Below, piece after piece: positions 18,203 through 26,800 of a stretch of DNA of 32,016 nt. The notes under the pieces were generated by a model that ran no database searches, was not told the DNA's origin, and worked only from the letters and a program-made list of their open reading frames with translations. The stretch's first letter is position 1; every line of letters starts with the position of its first letter. Source of the DNA: an uncultured Lachnospiraceae bacterium. Its GTDB lineage: Bacteria; Bacillota; Clostridia; Lachnospirales; Lachnospiraceae. The position numbers and the translations under genes were made by a program. The stretch spans positions 1-32,016 of the forward strand of contig CANOFO010000023.1 of assembly GCA_947565305.1 (NCBI GenBank), written 5' to 3'.

Positions 18203-19711
18203 ATGAGAATTCTGGTTGACAGCAGACAGATGAAACAATGTGACAAAAATACGATTGAGTATTTCGGTGTGCCTTCCCTGATATTGATGGAGCGTGCCGC
18301 CCTCGGTGTTGTGGAGGAGATTGACAAAATCCTTGCAGGAACCTCCGTTGTGAAGGAGATATTGATTGTCTGTGGTTTTGGAAATAACGGCGGAGATGGG
18401 CTTGCTATCGCAAGGCTGCTCTGGCAGAAGGGGTATGCAGTCACTGTTGTCATGCCACCGGGGGCAAAGACAGTGTCGGAAGAGACGAGAGTGCAGATGG
18501 GCATTTTGGAACGGTATCAGATTCCCATTGAGAGCCGCATACCGAACAGGGAATTCGATATGGTGGTTGATGCATTGTTCGGCATTGGGCTGGCGCGGGA
18601 CCTTACCGGGCTTTGCCTGGAATATGTGCTGGAGATGAATGAACTGCATGGGAAGAAAGTAGCAGTCGATATCCCATCGGGAATCAATGCGGATACCGGT
18701 GCAGTGATGGGGGCAGGGTTTTACGCAGATGTGACCGTGACTTTTGCGTTTGCCAAATTAGGGCTTATGCTGTTTCCGGGAGCGGAGTATGCCGGGGAGG
18801 TCGTTGTCAAGGAGATTGGTATTGACCGCTGCAGCTTCCTTGATGCGAAGCCTGATTCTTTTTGCCTGGATTCCGGTGATTTATGTGAAATCCCTTGCCG
18901 CAGGACGCGTTCTAACAAGGGCAGTTATGGCAGGGTCCTTACGATTGCAGGACAGAAAAATATGGCAGGAGCCTCATATTTAAGCGCAAAAGCCTCCTAC
19001 CTTACAGGAGCAGGACTGGTAAAGGTGATGACGCCGGAAGAAAACCGCGTCATCATACAGCAGCTTTTGCCGGAGGCGATTTTAGAGACGTATGAAAATG
19101 TGGTGGATAACCTGGAAGAATCCCTGTCATGGGCATCGGTCGTAGTGGCAGGTCCCGGGATGGGCACAGGAGCATGTGCCAAAGCCATAATCAGGAAAGT
19201 TTTAGAATGTGCGGCGGTTCCGGTTATTCTGGATGCGGATGGGCTAAATCTCGTGGCGGACAATCCACAGTGGCTGAAGGAGGCGAAGGGCACTGTAATT
19301 GTGACGCCGCATTTAGGTGAGATGGCAAGGCTTATCCACGAAGATATCCCGGTTATCCAGAACAGGCTGTTAGAGACTGCCAAAGAGTTTGCAGAACATT
19401 ACGATGTTATATGCGTGTTAAAAGATGCAAGGACGGTCACCGCCGTGCCGGGAGGATTTGTCTGGGTGAATGACAGCGGCAACAATGGCATGGCAACGGC
19501 TGGTTCCGGTGATGTGCTTACCGGTGTCCTTGCCGGGCTGATTGCACAGGGTATGGAGCCGCAGTACGCTGCTTCTATGGGGGTGTACCTCCATGGGCTT
19601 GCCGGGGATGTGCAGGCGAAGGAGAGAGGGGCCTATGGGTTGATGGCGCAGGATGTCTTAGAGGGGATTGCGCGCGTGCTGGCAGAATTTTCCAGACAAG
19701 GCAAGGAGTAA
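18203..19711 (+). CDS. nnr: Bifunctional NAD(P)H-hydrate epimerase / ADP-dependent NAD(P)H-hydrate dehydratase
   Basis: A 502-aa repair enzyme that restores NAD(P)H from its hydrated, damaged forms. The N-terminal epimerase half (about 1-215) has CGFGNNGGDGLAIARLL and VDALFGIGL, then VAVDIPSGINADTG. The C-terminal dehydratase half (about 230-500, ribokinase-like) has KGSYGRVLTIAG, VVVAGPGMGTG, DADGLNLVA, VTPHLGEMARL and the catalytic NGMATAGSGDVLTGVLAGL. The open frame extends upstream, but AGGAGG at 18191-18196 serves ATG 18203 and the protein from there begins like family members. Its place behind rex links NADH sensing with NADH repair. Confidence 0.96.
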   Translation: MRILVDSRQMKQCDKNTIEYFGVPSLILMERAALGVVEEIDKILAGTSVVKEILIVCGFGNNGGDGLAIARLLWQKGYAVTVVMPPGAKTVSEETRVQMGILERYQIPIESRIPNREFDMVVDALFGIGLARDLTGLCLEYVLEMNELHGKKVAVDIPSGINADTGAVMGAGFYADVTVTFAFAKLGLMLFPGAEYAGEVVVKEIGIDRCSFLDAKPDSFCLDSGDLCEIPCRRTRSNKGSYGRVLTIAGQKNMAGASYLSAKASYLTGAGLVKVMTPEENRVIIQQLLPEAILETYENVVDNLEESLSWASVVVAGPGMGTGACAKAIIRKVLECAAVPVILDADGLNLVADNPQWLKEAKGTVIVTPHLGEMARLIHEDIPVIQNRLLETAKEFAEHYDVICVLKDARTVTAVPGGFVWVNDSGNNGMATAGSGDVLTGVLAGLIAQGMEPQYAASMGVYLHGLAGDVQAKERGAYGLMAQDVLEGIARVLAEFSRQGKE

Positions 19712-19753
19712 CCAATGCACGTTAACACGTTATGTGAGAAAGGAAGTCCTGAA

Positions 19754-20923
19754 ATGAAAACATATAGCAGGGTCTATGCACAGATAGATCTTGATAATAT
19801 CCTCCACAATATGCAGCAGATGCAGCAGAACATCAACGAAGGCACGAAAATCATGGGGGTAATCAAGACAGATGCTTATGGACATGGCGCCGTGCCGGTT
19901 GGGAGGGAATTAGAGAGGCTTGAAGTTGTCTGGGGATATGCCACGGCAACCGTGGAGGAGGCAGAAATTTTACGCAGGAATGGATTGAGGAAGCCGATTT
20001 TGGTTTTAGGGGCAAGTTTTCCGGAACACTATGGGGCGCTGGCGGAAGAAGATATCCGTGCAACGGTATTTTCTTTGCAGCAGGCGCAGCGGATGGAAAC
20101 GTATGCCAGCGAAGCAGAAAATAAAATTTTTATCCATATTAAGGTCGATACGGGAATGAGCCGCCTGGGCTTTCAGGTCTCCAGGCAGACGGCGGATGAG
20201 ATAGCACAAATTGCCGGGATGCCGCATATTGTAGTGGAGGGAATGTTTACGCATTTTGCCAAATCAGATGAAAAAGACAAGACTATGACCAGGGAACAGT
20301 TGGGAAAGTTCCGGGAAATGGAACAGCTGCTGAAAGAACGCGGGATTTCAGTTCCCATTTGCCACTGTGCCAACAGTGCGGCGATTATTGATATGCCCGA
20401 AACGAACATGGATATGGTGCGCGCCGGAATCAGCCTGTACGGCATGTGGCCCTCGGCAGAGGTGCAGAAGGAACATGTAGATTTGCAGCCTGTACTTTCT
20501 CTAAAGAGCAGGATTGTCTTTCTCAAAGAATTGGAGGCTGGGCGGACCATCAGTTACGGTGCGACTTATAAGACGGAAAGAAAGCAGCGGATTGCAACCA
20601 TACCGGTTGGATATGGGGATGGCTATCCGAGAAGCCTTTCCGGCAAAGGTTATGTATTGATTCATGGAAAACGCGCCCCCATCTGCGGAAGAGTCTGCAT
20701 GGACCAGTTTATGGTGGATGTTTCCCACATCCCTGAGGCGAAAGAGGGGGATACCGTAGTCCTGGTGGGGAAGGACGGCGAAGAGACGATTACCATGGAG
20801 GAGATAGGGGAGCTTTCCGGCAGGTTTAACTATGAGTTTGCCTGTGACCTGGGCAAACGAATACCGCGCGTTTATGTGAAAAATCATAAAATCACAGAGA
20901 TGAAAGATTATTTCGGGGAGTAA
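19754..20923 (+). CDS. alr: Alanine racemase
   Basis: PLP enzyme that interconverts L- and D-alanine for peptidoglycan (389 aa). The PLP lysine is about Lys38 in [10 protein letters not shown], and [20 protein letters not shown] and the catalytic Tyr (about 268) in ISYGATYKT are present. GYGDGYPR and [10 protein letters not shown] complete the C-terminal beta domain. ATG 19754 gives the usual N-terminus ([15 protein letters not shown]). An in-frame ATG at 19715 has a good AAGGAG site too and would add 13 residues. The gene starts about 40 nt after nnr and is followed by the MazF toxin gene, an arrangement seen in Bacillus (where an antitoxin gene lies between them). Confidence 0.96.
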   Translation: MKTYSRVYAQIDLDNILHNMQQMQQNINEGTKIMGVIKTDAYGHGAVPVGRELERLEVVWGYATATVEEAEILRRNGLRKPILVLGASFPEHYGALAEEDIRATVFSLQQAQRMETYASEAENKIFIHIKVDTGMSRLGFQVSRQTADEIAQIAGMPHIVVEGMFTHFAKSDEKDKTMTREQLGKFREMEQLLKERGISVPICHCANSAAIIDMPETNMDMVRAGISLYGMWPSAEVQKEHVDLQPVLSLKSRIVFLKELEAGRTISYGATYKTERKQRIATIPVGYGDGYPRSLSGKGYVLIHGKRAPICGRVCMDQFMVDVSHIPEAKEGDTVVLVGKDGEETITMEEIGELSGRFNYEFACDLGKRIPRVYVKNHKITEMKDYFGE

Positions 20924-20991
20924 ATCTGAATACACACGAAAAAATTGGGAATAATAGGAAACAGCCTATAAAGTTTTGGAGTGTGAGAAAA

Positions 20992-21339
20992 TTGATTATT
21001 CATAGAGGAGATATTTTTTATGCAGACCTGCGCCCGGTGGTGGGCTCAGAACAGGGCGGTATCCGTCCGGTCCTGATTATACAGAATGATGTCGGCAACC
21101 GGCACAGCCCCACTGTAATCTGTGCAGCCATCACGTCGAAGATGAATAAAGCTAAGCTTCCCACCCATGTGGAACTGGAAGCCGGAAAATATGATTTGGT
21201 GAAAGATTCCGTTGTGCTGCTGGAGCAGCTTCGGACTATTGATAAACAGAGATTGAAGGACAAAGTCTGCCGTCTTGACAGTGAAATTTTAAAAAAAGTT
21301 GACAGAGCGCTTGAAATCAGTCTGGAATTGTATACATAA
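20992..21339 (+). CDS. mazF: MazF/EndoA (PemK) family mRNA interferase
   Basis: A 115-aa ribonuclease toxin of the PemK/MazF fold. It contains [38 protein letters not shown] and [13 protein letters not shown]. With a TTG start at 20992 the catalytic residues fall at Arg25 (GGIRPV) and Thr48 (AAITS), the numbering known for Bacillus EndoA, and GGAG at 20978-20981 is 10 nt away. The GTG at 20983 leaves only one base after that site. A possible weak promoter (TTGGGA 20945-20950, TATAAA 20967-20972) lies just upstream. Only 68 nt separate it from alr, so no antitoxin gene fits there. Confidence 0.92.
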   Translation: MIIHRGDIFYADLRPVVGSEQGGIRPVLIIQNDVGNRHSPTVICAAITSKMNKAKLPTHVELEAGKYDLVKDSVVLLEQLRTIDKQRLKDKVCRLDSEILKKVDRALEISLELYT

Positions 21340-21342
21340 ATC

Positions 21343-21371
21343 TTGACTAATATACGGCAAAATGGTATATT
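21343..21371 (+). promoter_or_regulatory. Promoter for the CNNM/CorC gene
   Basis: TTGACT at 21343-21348 and TATATT at 21366-21371 are separated by 17 nt. The pair begins four bases after the mazF stop and lies 55 nt ahead of the ATG at 21427, giving a separate transcription start for the membrane protein and probably yebC. Confidence 0.6.
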
Positions 21372-21426
21372 TCAAGTGTTTGCTGGAAGCGGCAGAAGAG
21401 TACAGAGAGAAAAAGGAGTCAAAAGT

Positions 21427-22770
21427 ATGGATGATGGCGCGAGTCCTGCCATAGGGATAGTGGTATTTTTGGTGTTGACGATTGTAAATGGACTGTTATA
21501 TGGTTTTCTCACGGCTTTGGAAGAGACTGGTGAGAGCCAGATACAGAAGAGAGCGGAGGAAGGGAACAAACATGCTCCCTGGCTGATAGCGGTGAAAGAT
21601 GCCCCCTACAGGGTCAGGCATGCGATACAGATTATGACGGCATTTGTCAGCAGCATCTTTGGAATTTACCTGATACGTCTGCTGGGGAACGCTTTGGTCG
21701 TAAGTTTTCTGGAAAAAGGGTCGGCAGTTTCCCTGAGGATTCTGTGTTATGCCATAGCCGCTGTGCTGGGTATTTTTCTGTTCGCTGTGCTGGGCATCAT
21801 TGCCCCGCAGAAAATTGCGGCAAGGAAATCAGAAAAATGGCTGTTTGCAGTGACTGGCATCGTCCGCACAATGGTCTGTGCCGTAAAACCGTATACCGTC
21901 CTTGCAGAGGCAGTGTCAAATCTCGCCGTGCGCGTTGTAGGGGTAGACCCCAATGCCAGCTTTGACGATGTGACTGAGGAGGAGATTATCTCCATGGTCA
22001 ATGAGGGTCATGAGAAAGGGGTTCTGCAGGAAAGCGAAGCGGAGATGATTCACAATATTTTTGAGTTTGACGACAAGGAGGCCAAGGATATTATGACACA
22101 CCGCAAAAATGTTGCCGCAATCGATGGCAACATGCAGCTTAGCGAGGTACTGGAGTTCGTCTTAAATGGAAATAATTCGCGGTTCCCGGTATATAGGGAA
22201 GATATCGACAACATCATAGGCATTATACATATGAAAGATGTGATGATTGAGAGCCGCAAGGAGGAATACCTCAATTGGAGGGTGCAGGATATCCCGGGTC
22301 TTGTGCGGGAGGCAATGTTTATCCCTGAGACAAGGAACATCAATGATTTGTTTAAGATGATGCAGTCCCAGAAAAACCATATGGTTATCGTGGTGGATGA
22401 ATATGGGCAGACAGCCGGAATCGTGGCGATGGAAGATATTCTGGAAGAAATTGTGGGCAATATCTTTGATGAGTACGATGAGGAGGAGACTGTGATTGTC
22501 CATCAGGAGGACGGAAGCTATCTCATGAGCGGCATGGCGTCTTTTGACGAGGTGTGCGAGCTTCTGCAGATTTCCATGGAAGAACAGGATTTTGAGACCT
22601 TAAACGGATTTCTGATATCCCTGATAGGCAAGATTCCTGCGGACCATGAGCGGTTCCAGCTGGAATATCAGGGCTGGAATTTCCAGGTATCGGCGGTAAG
22701 GGATAAGATGATTCATACCGTGAGGGTAGCGAAAATTCCAGAGCAGGATAAAGAGGACGAAAACGATTAA
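21427..22770 (+). CDS. Hemolysin-family protein (CNNM/DUF21, CBS pair, CorC_HlyC)
   Basis: A 447-aa inner-membrane protein. Residues about 1-150 contain the CNNM/DUF21 membrane domain with helices near 8-28, 68-88, 98-120 and 140-155. A CBS-domain pair follows (about 215-345), with DDVTEEEIISMVNEG, DIMTHRKNVAAID and DEYGQTAGIVAMEDILEEIVGNI. The C-terminal CorC_HlyC domain occupies about 355-440. The family is linked to Mg2+/Co2+ efflux or cation homeostasis; the name hemolysin is historical. The frame is open from 21343, but AAGGAG before ATG 21427 sets the start. Its exact ion is unknown. Confidence 0.92.
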   Translation: MDDGASPAIGIVVFLVLTIVNGLLYGFLTALEETGESQIQKRAEEGNKHAPWLIAVKDAPYRVRHAIQIMTAFVSSIFGIYLIRLLGNALVVSFLEKGSAVSLRILCYAIAAVLGIFLFAVLGIIAPQKIAARKSEKWLFAVTGIVRTMVCAVKPYTVLAEAVSNLAVRVVGVDPNASFDDVTEEEIISMVNEGHEKGVLQESEAEMIHNIFEFDDKEAKDIMTHRKNVAAIDGNMQLSEVLEFVLNGNNSRFPVYREDIDNIIGIIHMKDVMIESRKEEYLNWRVQDIPGLVREAMFIPETRNINDLFKMMQSQKNHMVIVVDEYGQTAGIVAMEDILEEIVGNIFDEYDEEETVIVHQEDGSYLMSGMASFDEVCELLQISMEEQDFETLNGFLISLIGKIPADHERFQLEYQGWNFQVSAVRDKMIHTVRVAKIPEQDKEDEND

Positions 22771-22827
22771 CTGCCGGTAAGTAAACGGCGGGTAAGGATG
22801 AAACAAGAAGAGAAAAGAGGAGAACAA

Positions 22828-23556
22828 ATGTCAGGACATTCTAAATTTGCAAACATTAAACATAAAAAAGAGAAAAACGATGCGGCAAAGGGCAAGATTT
22901 TTACGATAATCGGCAGGGAAATTGCCGTTGCCGTGAAAGAGGGCGGTCCAGACCCGGCAAACAACAGCAGGCTGCGGGACGTGATTGCCAAGGCAAAGGC
23001 CAACAATATGCCTAATGATACGATTGACCGCGGCATCAAGAAAGCTGCCGGGGATGCCAGTTCCGTTAATTATGAGTTTGTATCTTATGAGGGCTATGGT
23101 CCCAATGGAACGGCAATTATCGTTGATGCGCTGACCGACAATAAGAACCGGACGGCTGCCAATGTGCGCAGTGCGTTTACCAAGGGATACGGCAATGTGG
23201 GGACTCCGGGCTGCGTATCCTATATGTTTGACAAGAAAGGCCAGATTATCATTGACAAAGAAGAGTGCGGGATGGATGCGGATGATTTGATGATGACTGC
23301 ACTTGATGCGGGAGCAGAAGACTTCAGCGAGGAAGAAGACAGCTACGAGGTGATTACCGACCCGAATGATTTCAGCGCTGTCCGTGAGAAGCTGGAGGAG
23401 GCAGGCATTACCATGGCATCTGCAGAGGTGACGATGATTCCCCAGACCTGGGTAGAACTGACGGATGAGACTGCCATCAAGAACCTGCAGAAAACACTGG
23501 ACCTTCTGGATGAGGATGACGATGTGCAGGCGGTATACCATAATTGGGATGAATAA
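22828..23556 (+). CDS. yebC: YebC/PmpR family protein
   Basis: A 242-aa protein of the YebC family (TACO1 homologue). It begins [21 protein letters not shown], then [24 protein letters not shown], which are the conserved opening blocks; [10 protein letters not shown] and [10 protein letters not shown] follow. Members have been described as transcription regulators and, more recently, as ribosome-associated factors that ease translation of proline stretches. An in-frame ATG at 22798 lacks family similarity; ATG 22828 has AAAGAGGAG upstream. It follows the CNNM gene by 57 nt and is closed by a strong terminator. Confidence 0.96.
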   Translation: MSGHSKFANIKHKKEKNDAAKGKIFTIIGREIAVAVKEGGPDPANNSRLRDVIAKAKANNMPNDTIDRGIKKAAGDASSVNYEFVSYEGYGPNGTAIIVDALTDNKNRTAANVRSAFTKGYGNVGTPGCVSYMFDKKGQIIIDKEECGMDADDLMMTALDAGAEDFSEEEDSYEVITDPNDFSAVREKLEEAGITMASAEVTMIPQTWVELTDETAIKNLQKTLDLLDEDDDVQAVYHNWDE

Positions 23557-23577
23557 TAGTAAGATAAGACGTATCAG

Positions 23578-23607
23578 CGGCATCTGGGAACAGCAGGTGC
23601 CGTTTTT
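23578..23607 (+). terminator. Rho-independent terminator after yebC
   Basis: CGGCATCTG (23578-23586) pairs with CAGGTGCCG (23594-23602) across a 7-nt loop, with one G-U wobble, and is followed directly by TTTTT. It ends the CNNM-yebC transcript and insulates the glycoside hydrolase locus. Confidence 0.88.
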
Positions 23608-23736
23608 CTATTTTATTTAGAAAAGAATTCTTCACGCTAAAGAGTGAAAGTGCCTTCCTTATAGAATAAAAAATAATATGCGTACTTTGTTCTGTAATTA
23701 ATAGACAAATAATCTCTGATAAATGTAAAATATATG
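23608..23736. other. AT-rich intergenic region
   Basis: The yebC-to-GH59 gap is 292 nt in all. Between the terminator and the promoter I see AT-rich sequence with one weak hairpin (TTCAC 23631-23635 with GTGAA 23644-23648). I found no gene and no RNA family that I can name. Confidence 0.5.
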
Positions 23737-23766
23737 TTGATTTCTCACTGTTATTCAGTTTATAAT
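23737..23766 (+). promoter_or_regulatory. Promoter of the GH59-GH5 locus
   Basis: TTGATT at 23737-23742 and a perfect TATAAT at 23761-23766 are separated by 18 nt, in AT-rich DNA. Transcription would begin near 23773, giving a leader of about 75 nt before the ATG at 23849. Confidence 0.65.
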
Positions 23767-23776
23767 TATATCAATA

Positions 23777-23840
23777 TGTGGAAGATCCACAAAAGGTATG
23801 CAAAGCTTGGATACCAGAAAACTATTTAAAACTGGGAGGG
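23777..23840 (+). promoter_or_regulatory. Structured 5' leader of the GH59 gene
   Basis: Two hairpins follow each other: TGTGGA-AGA-TCCACA (23777-23791) and GGTAT (23795-23799) with ATACC (23811-23815), whose loop is GCAAAGCTTGG. A further CCAG (23814-23817) could pair with CTGG (23832-23835) beside the GGGAGGG ribosome site, partly masking it. The third helix and the second share bases, so they could be alternatives. I could not match this to a known riboswitch. Confidence 0.4.
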
Positions 23841-23848
23841 ATGCTTTT

Positions 23849-26800
23849 ATGAGAATCAAAGGAAAGAGAATTCTAAGCCTTGCCCTGGCGGCGGTCATGA
23901 CAGTCTCATTTCCCGTGCTGGACACGGTCCATGCGCAGGAACCTGATAAGGCAGCGGGAACGGCAGCAGTGGCAGGAGTTGCCAAACCGACATTGCCAAG
24001 CGGCTTCGGTGAGCCGTTGGAAGACAATGGCGGCGTTACTGTGGCAGATTTGGCAACGGCTGTGCAGATGGCTGGTTTTGGCACGGCAATTGATGTTACC
24101 ACGCAATGGAATAACCAGAACAAAGGCCATGCGTCCATCAATAATGCGCCGGACTTGTTTGCCAAGACGGCATTCACGGTATTGCTGGATGTGCGGCAGG
24201 ACAGTCCCACAGAGAAAAACATTGAAGATAAGTGTGCGGTATTGTCTATCGGCAAGGCAGAGAATAATATCCATCTGCTGACATATTCTGGCAAACTTGG
24301 CTATGGGGACTCCGTGGCAGGAGGAGGCGCAAGCGCCAACATGACAGAATTGGCAGGCGTGGAAAAGGACGCCTGGAATGCCGTTGCCATGACGTATGAG
24401 GAGAAGGATGGCGCAAATGGGCATGTCATTGTCTATGTCAATGGGCAGAAAGCCGGTGAGGTCGCAGATATTGGCTTCAAGCTCAGTTCCATGAGCGATT
24501 TGACCGCAGCGGTAGCCCGCAGCTTTAGTACAAATTACCTGCAGCAGGGAAGGTATGACAATCTTGTGGTAGGCAACACCGTGCTGGATGAAGCTACGGC
24601 AAAGGCGGAGACGGCTTACCGCAAACAGCAGAAGGATGATGTCCCTGATTACCAGGTATCCATCAAGGGAAGCGATGTCGAGGCTGCTGCAAGGAATATC
24701 AATGGATTGACCTACAAAGGGTTTGGTATGCTCAACGGCAATAGTACCAGCAACCTCCTTTTAGATTACAAGTACGAGAATCCAGACAAATATAACGAGA
24801 TGATGGAGTATCTGTTTGGCGGGGAATATCCCCTGTTTACCCATATCAAGATGGAGATGGGCAATGACGGCAACAACTCCACCGGGGCAGAATCATGTAC
24901 GATGCGATATGAAGATGAAGAGGCGGATGCTTCACGTTCTCCCGGTTTTGTGATGGCAGCCGATGCCAAGAAAATCAATCCTGACGTCAAAATCAGTATC
25001 CTGCGCTGGGAAATGCCCAAGTGGGTGGCAGACAAGACCTGGTCAAGTACTGGCGGCGGATATGAAGCTGCGTACAAATGGTATAAGGAGACTGTCTTTG
25101 ATGCCTATGAGAAGTATGGTTATATGGTTGATTTTATCAATCCAGATAAGAATGAGACCGGTAATCCTGATACTTCCTTTATCAAGTGGTTTTCCAACCG
25201 CGTCAAAGGAGAGACGGAGTTTCCTGCCTACATAGATGCCGAAGCACAGGCAGCTTATAAGAATATCCGCATCATTGCTTCTGATGAAAATAAGGGGCTG
25301 AAGATTGTGCCCGCTATGCGCAGTGACAGTGATTTGTACAATGCAGTTGATATCATTGGTTTCCATTACCGTACCAATGCCACAGATGATTATGTGACAA
25401 TGGCGGATGTGGATGACAAGGAAGTATGGTACAGCGAGGGCTGTGCAACCTTTGGTTATTCAGAACTGCAGGAGAATAAGACATCAGCGTATTCCCATCC
25501 CAGTGAGAGCGCTTATCAGAATGACCCCGCATATGGCGTGGGCAGCATTGGCGGTTTCCAGAGCCCATTGGCATTGATGGACAGTTTCATCACTGCGTTT
25601 GCGTCTTCCCGCCGTACCCACTATATGTTCCAGCCGGCTATCGGTTCCTTCTATGAGGGAATCCAATATGGGCATAAGGAATTATTGAGTGCGAGGGACC
25701 CATGGAGCGGCTATATCCACTATGACCCAGCGCTTTATATGCTGGAGCATTTTGCGAAATTTGCCAAAACTGGCTGGGAGGACAGCAACCCTGCTGCCAA
25801 CGACATCTGGCGTGTAATTTCGAGCGCAACGGGAGCTGCTTTTGCAGGAACAGATAAAGAACATGCTACGGCAGGAATCAATGGAAATGCCGGTTATATG
25901 ACGCTTGCTTCTCCTGATAAGAAGGATTTTTCGGTGGTGATTGTTAATAATACCCAGAATGAGAAGTCTTTCCGTATTTCTGCGCAGGACATGAATGTAT
26001 CGGCAGAGAAGTTAAACCTCTGGGTTACGGAGACAGATGCCTATCTGCAGAATAAGGGAACGATTGATAAGGATGCGGATGGCTGGAGCCTGACTGTTCC
26101 GGCATACAGCGTATCTACGGCAACAACTTTGGCTACAGAGCCGGAACGTGCGCCAGTAGACGATATCCACAATGAGGACCGTACCGTATTGGATACGGAT
26201 AAGGCAGGAAAGACCAATGGCGTGACCACAGATAATGTATTGTATGCTGATGATTTTGAATATAAGGAAGAGCCCGCTGATTATCTGAATGAGCGTGGAA
26301 ATGAGCCACGCTATATGCTGGATGCCCACGGTGCATGGGTAGTAGAAAACGGCAGGCTGAAACAGGAATTGGCTAACAGCGTGGGACAGTGGAACGGCGG
26401 CGACCCATCCACGATTGTCGGAGATTTCCGTTGGATGGATTATGTTACGTCCGTGGATGTTGAAATTCCCAATGCCTCTGAAAGCGTGTGGGCACGGCTT
26501 ACCGTGCGCGCCCAGACCGGCATGAACTGGAACAACAGCGGTTATACTCTGGAACTGAACGGAAAAGGATCATGGAAATTGTACCGCATCGGCAGCGTAG
26601 TGGCGGAAGGAGCTGTCAAGACGAATGCAGAGGGCAAATATAAATTGCAGATGGCTGCCTTTGGAGATACTGTCAAGGTGATGATAGACAATGAGACGGT
26701 TGCCAGGTACAAGGACAATACGCCCATGCTTTCCGGTCGTGTGAAACTAAGTTCCACCTGGAATCAGATATATTATGACAATCTTCTCGTGGAGGCAATT

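Noticed and set aside
19715-19753. ATG at 19715 as the alr start
   Set aside because: It has a reasonable ribosome site, but its 13 extra residues do not resemble the family and ATG 19754 gives the usual N-terminus. It remains an alternative.
20983-20991. GTG at 20983 as the mazF start
   Set aside because: The GGAG site ends one base before it. The TTG at 20992 is properly spaced and places the catalytic residues at Arg25 and Thr48 as in Bacillus EndoA.
21327-21336. TTGTATACAT at the end of mazF, similar to the GntR palindrome at 12924
   Set aside because: It lies within the last codons of mazF and is only an 8-bp palindrome (TGTATACA). It is next to the CNNM promoter, but a shared regulator has no other support.
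23795-23815. GCAAAGC loop in the GH59 leader as part of a c-di-GMP-I (GEMM) riboswitch
   Set aside because: Only that short string matches. The GNRA tetraloop hairpin, the CAAACC-like strand and the second half of the aptamer are missing.
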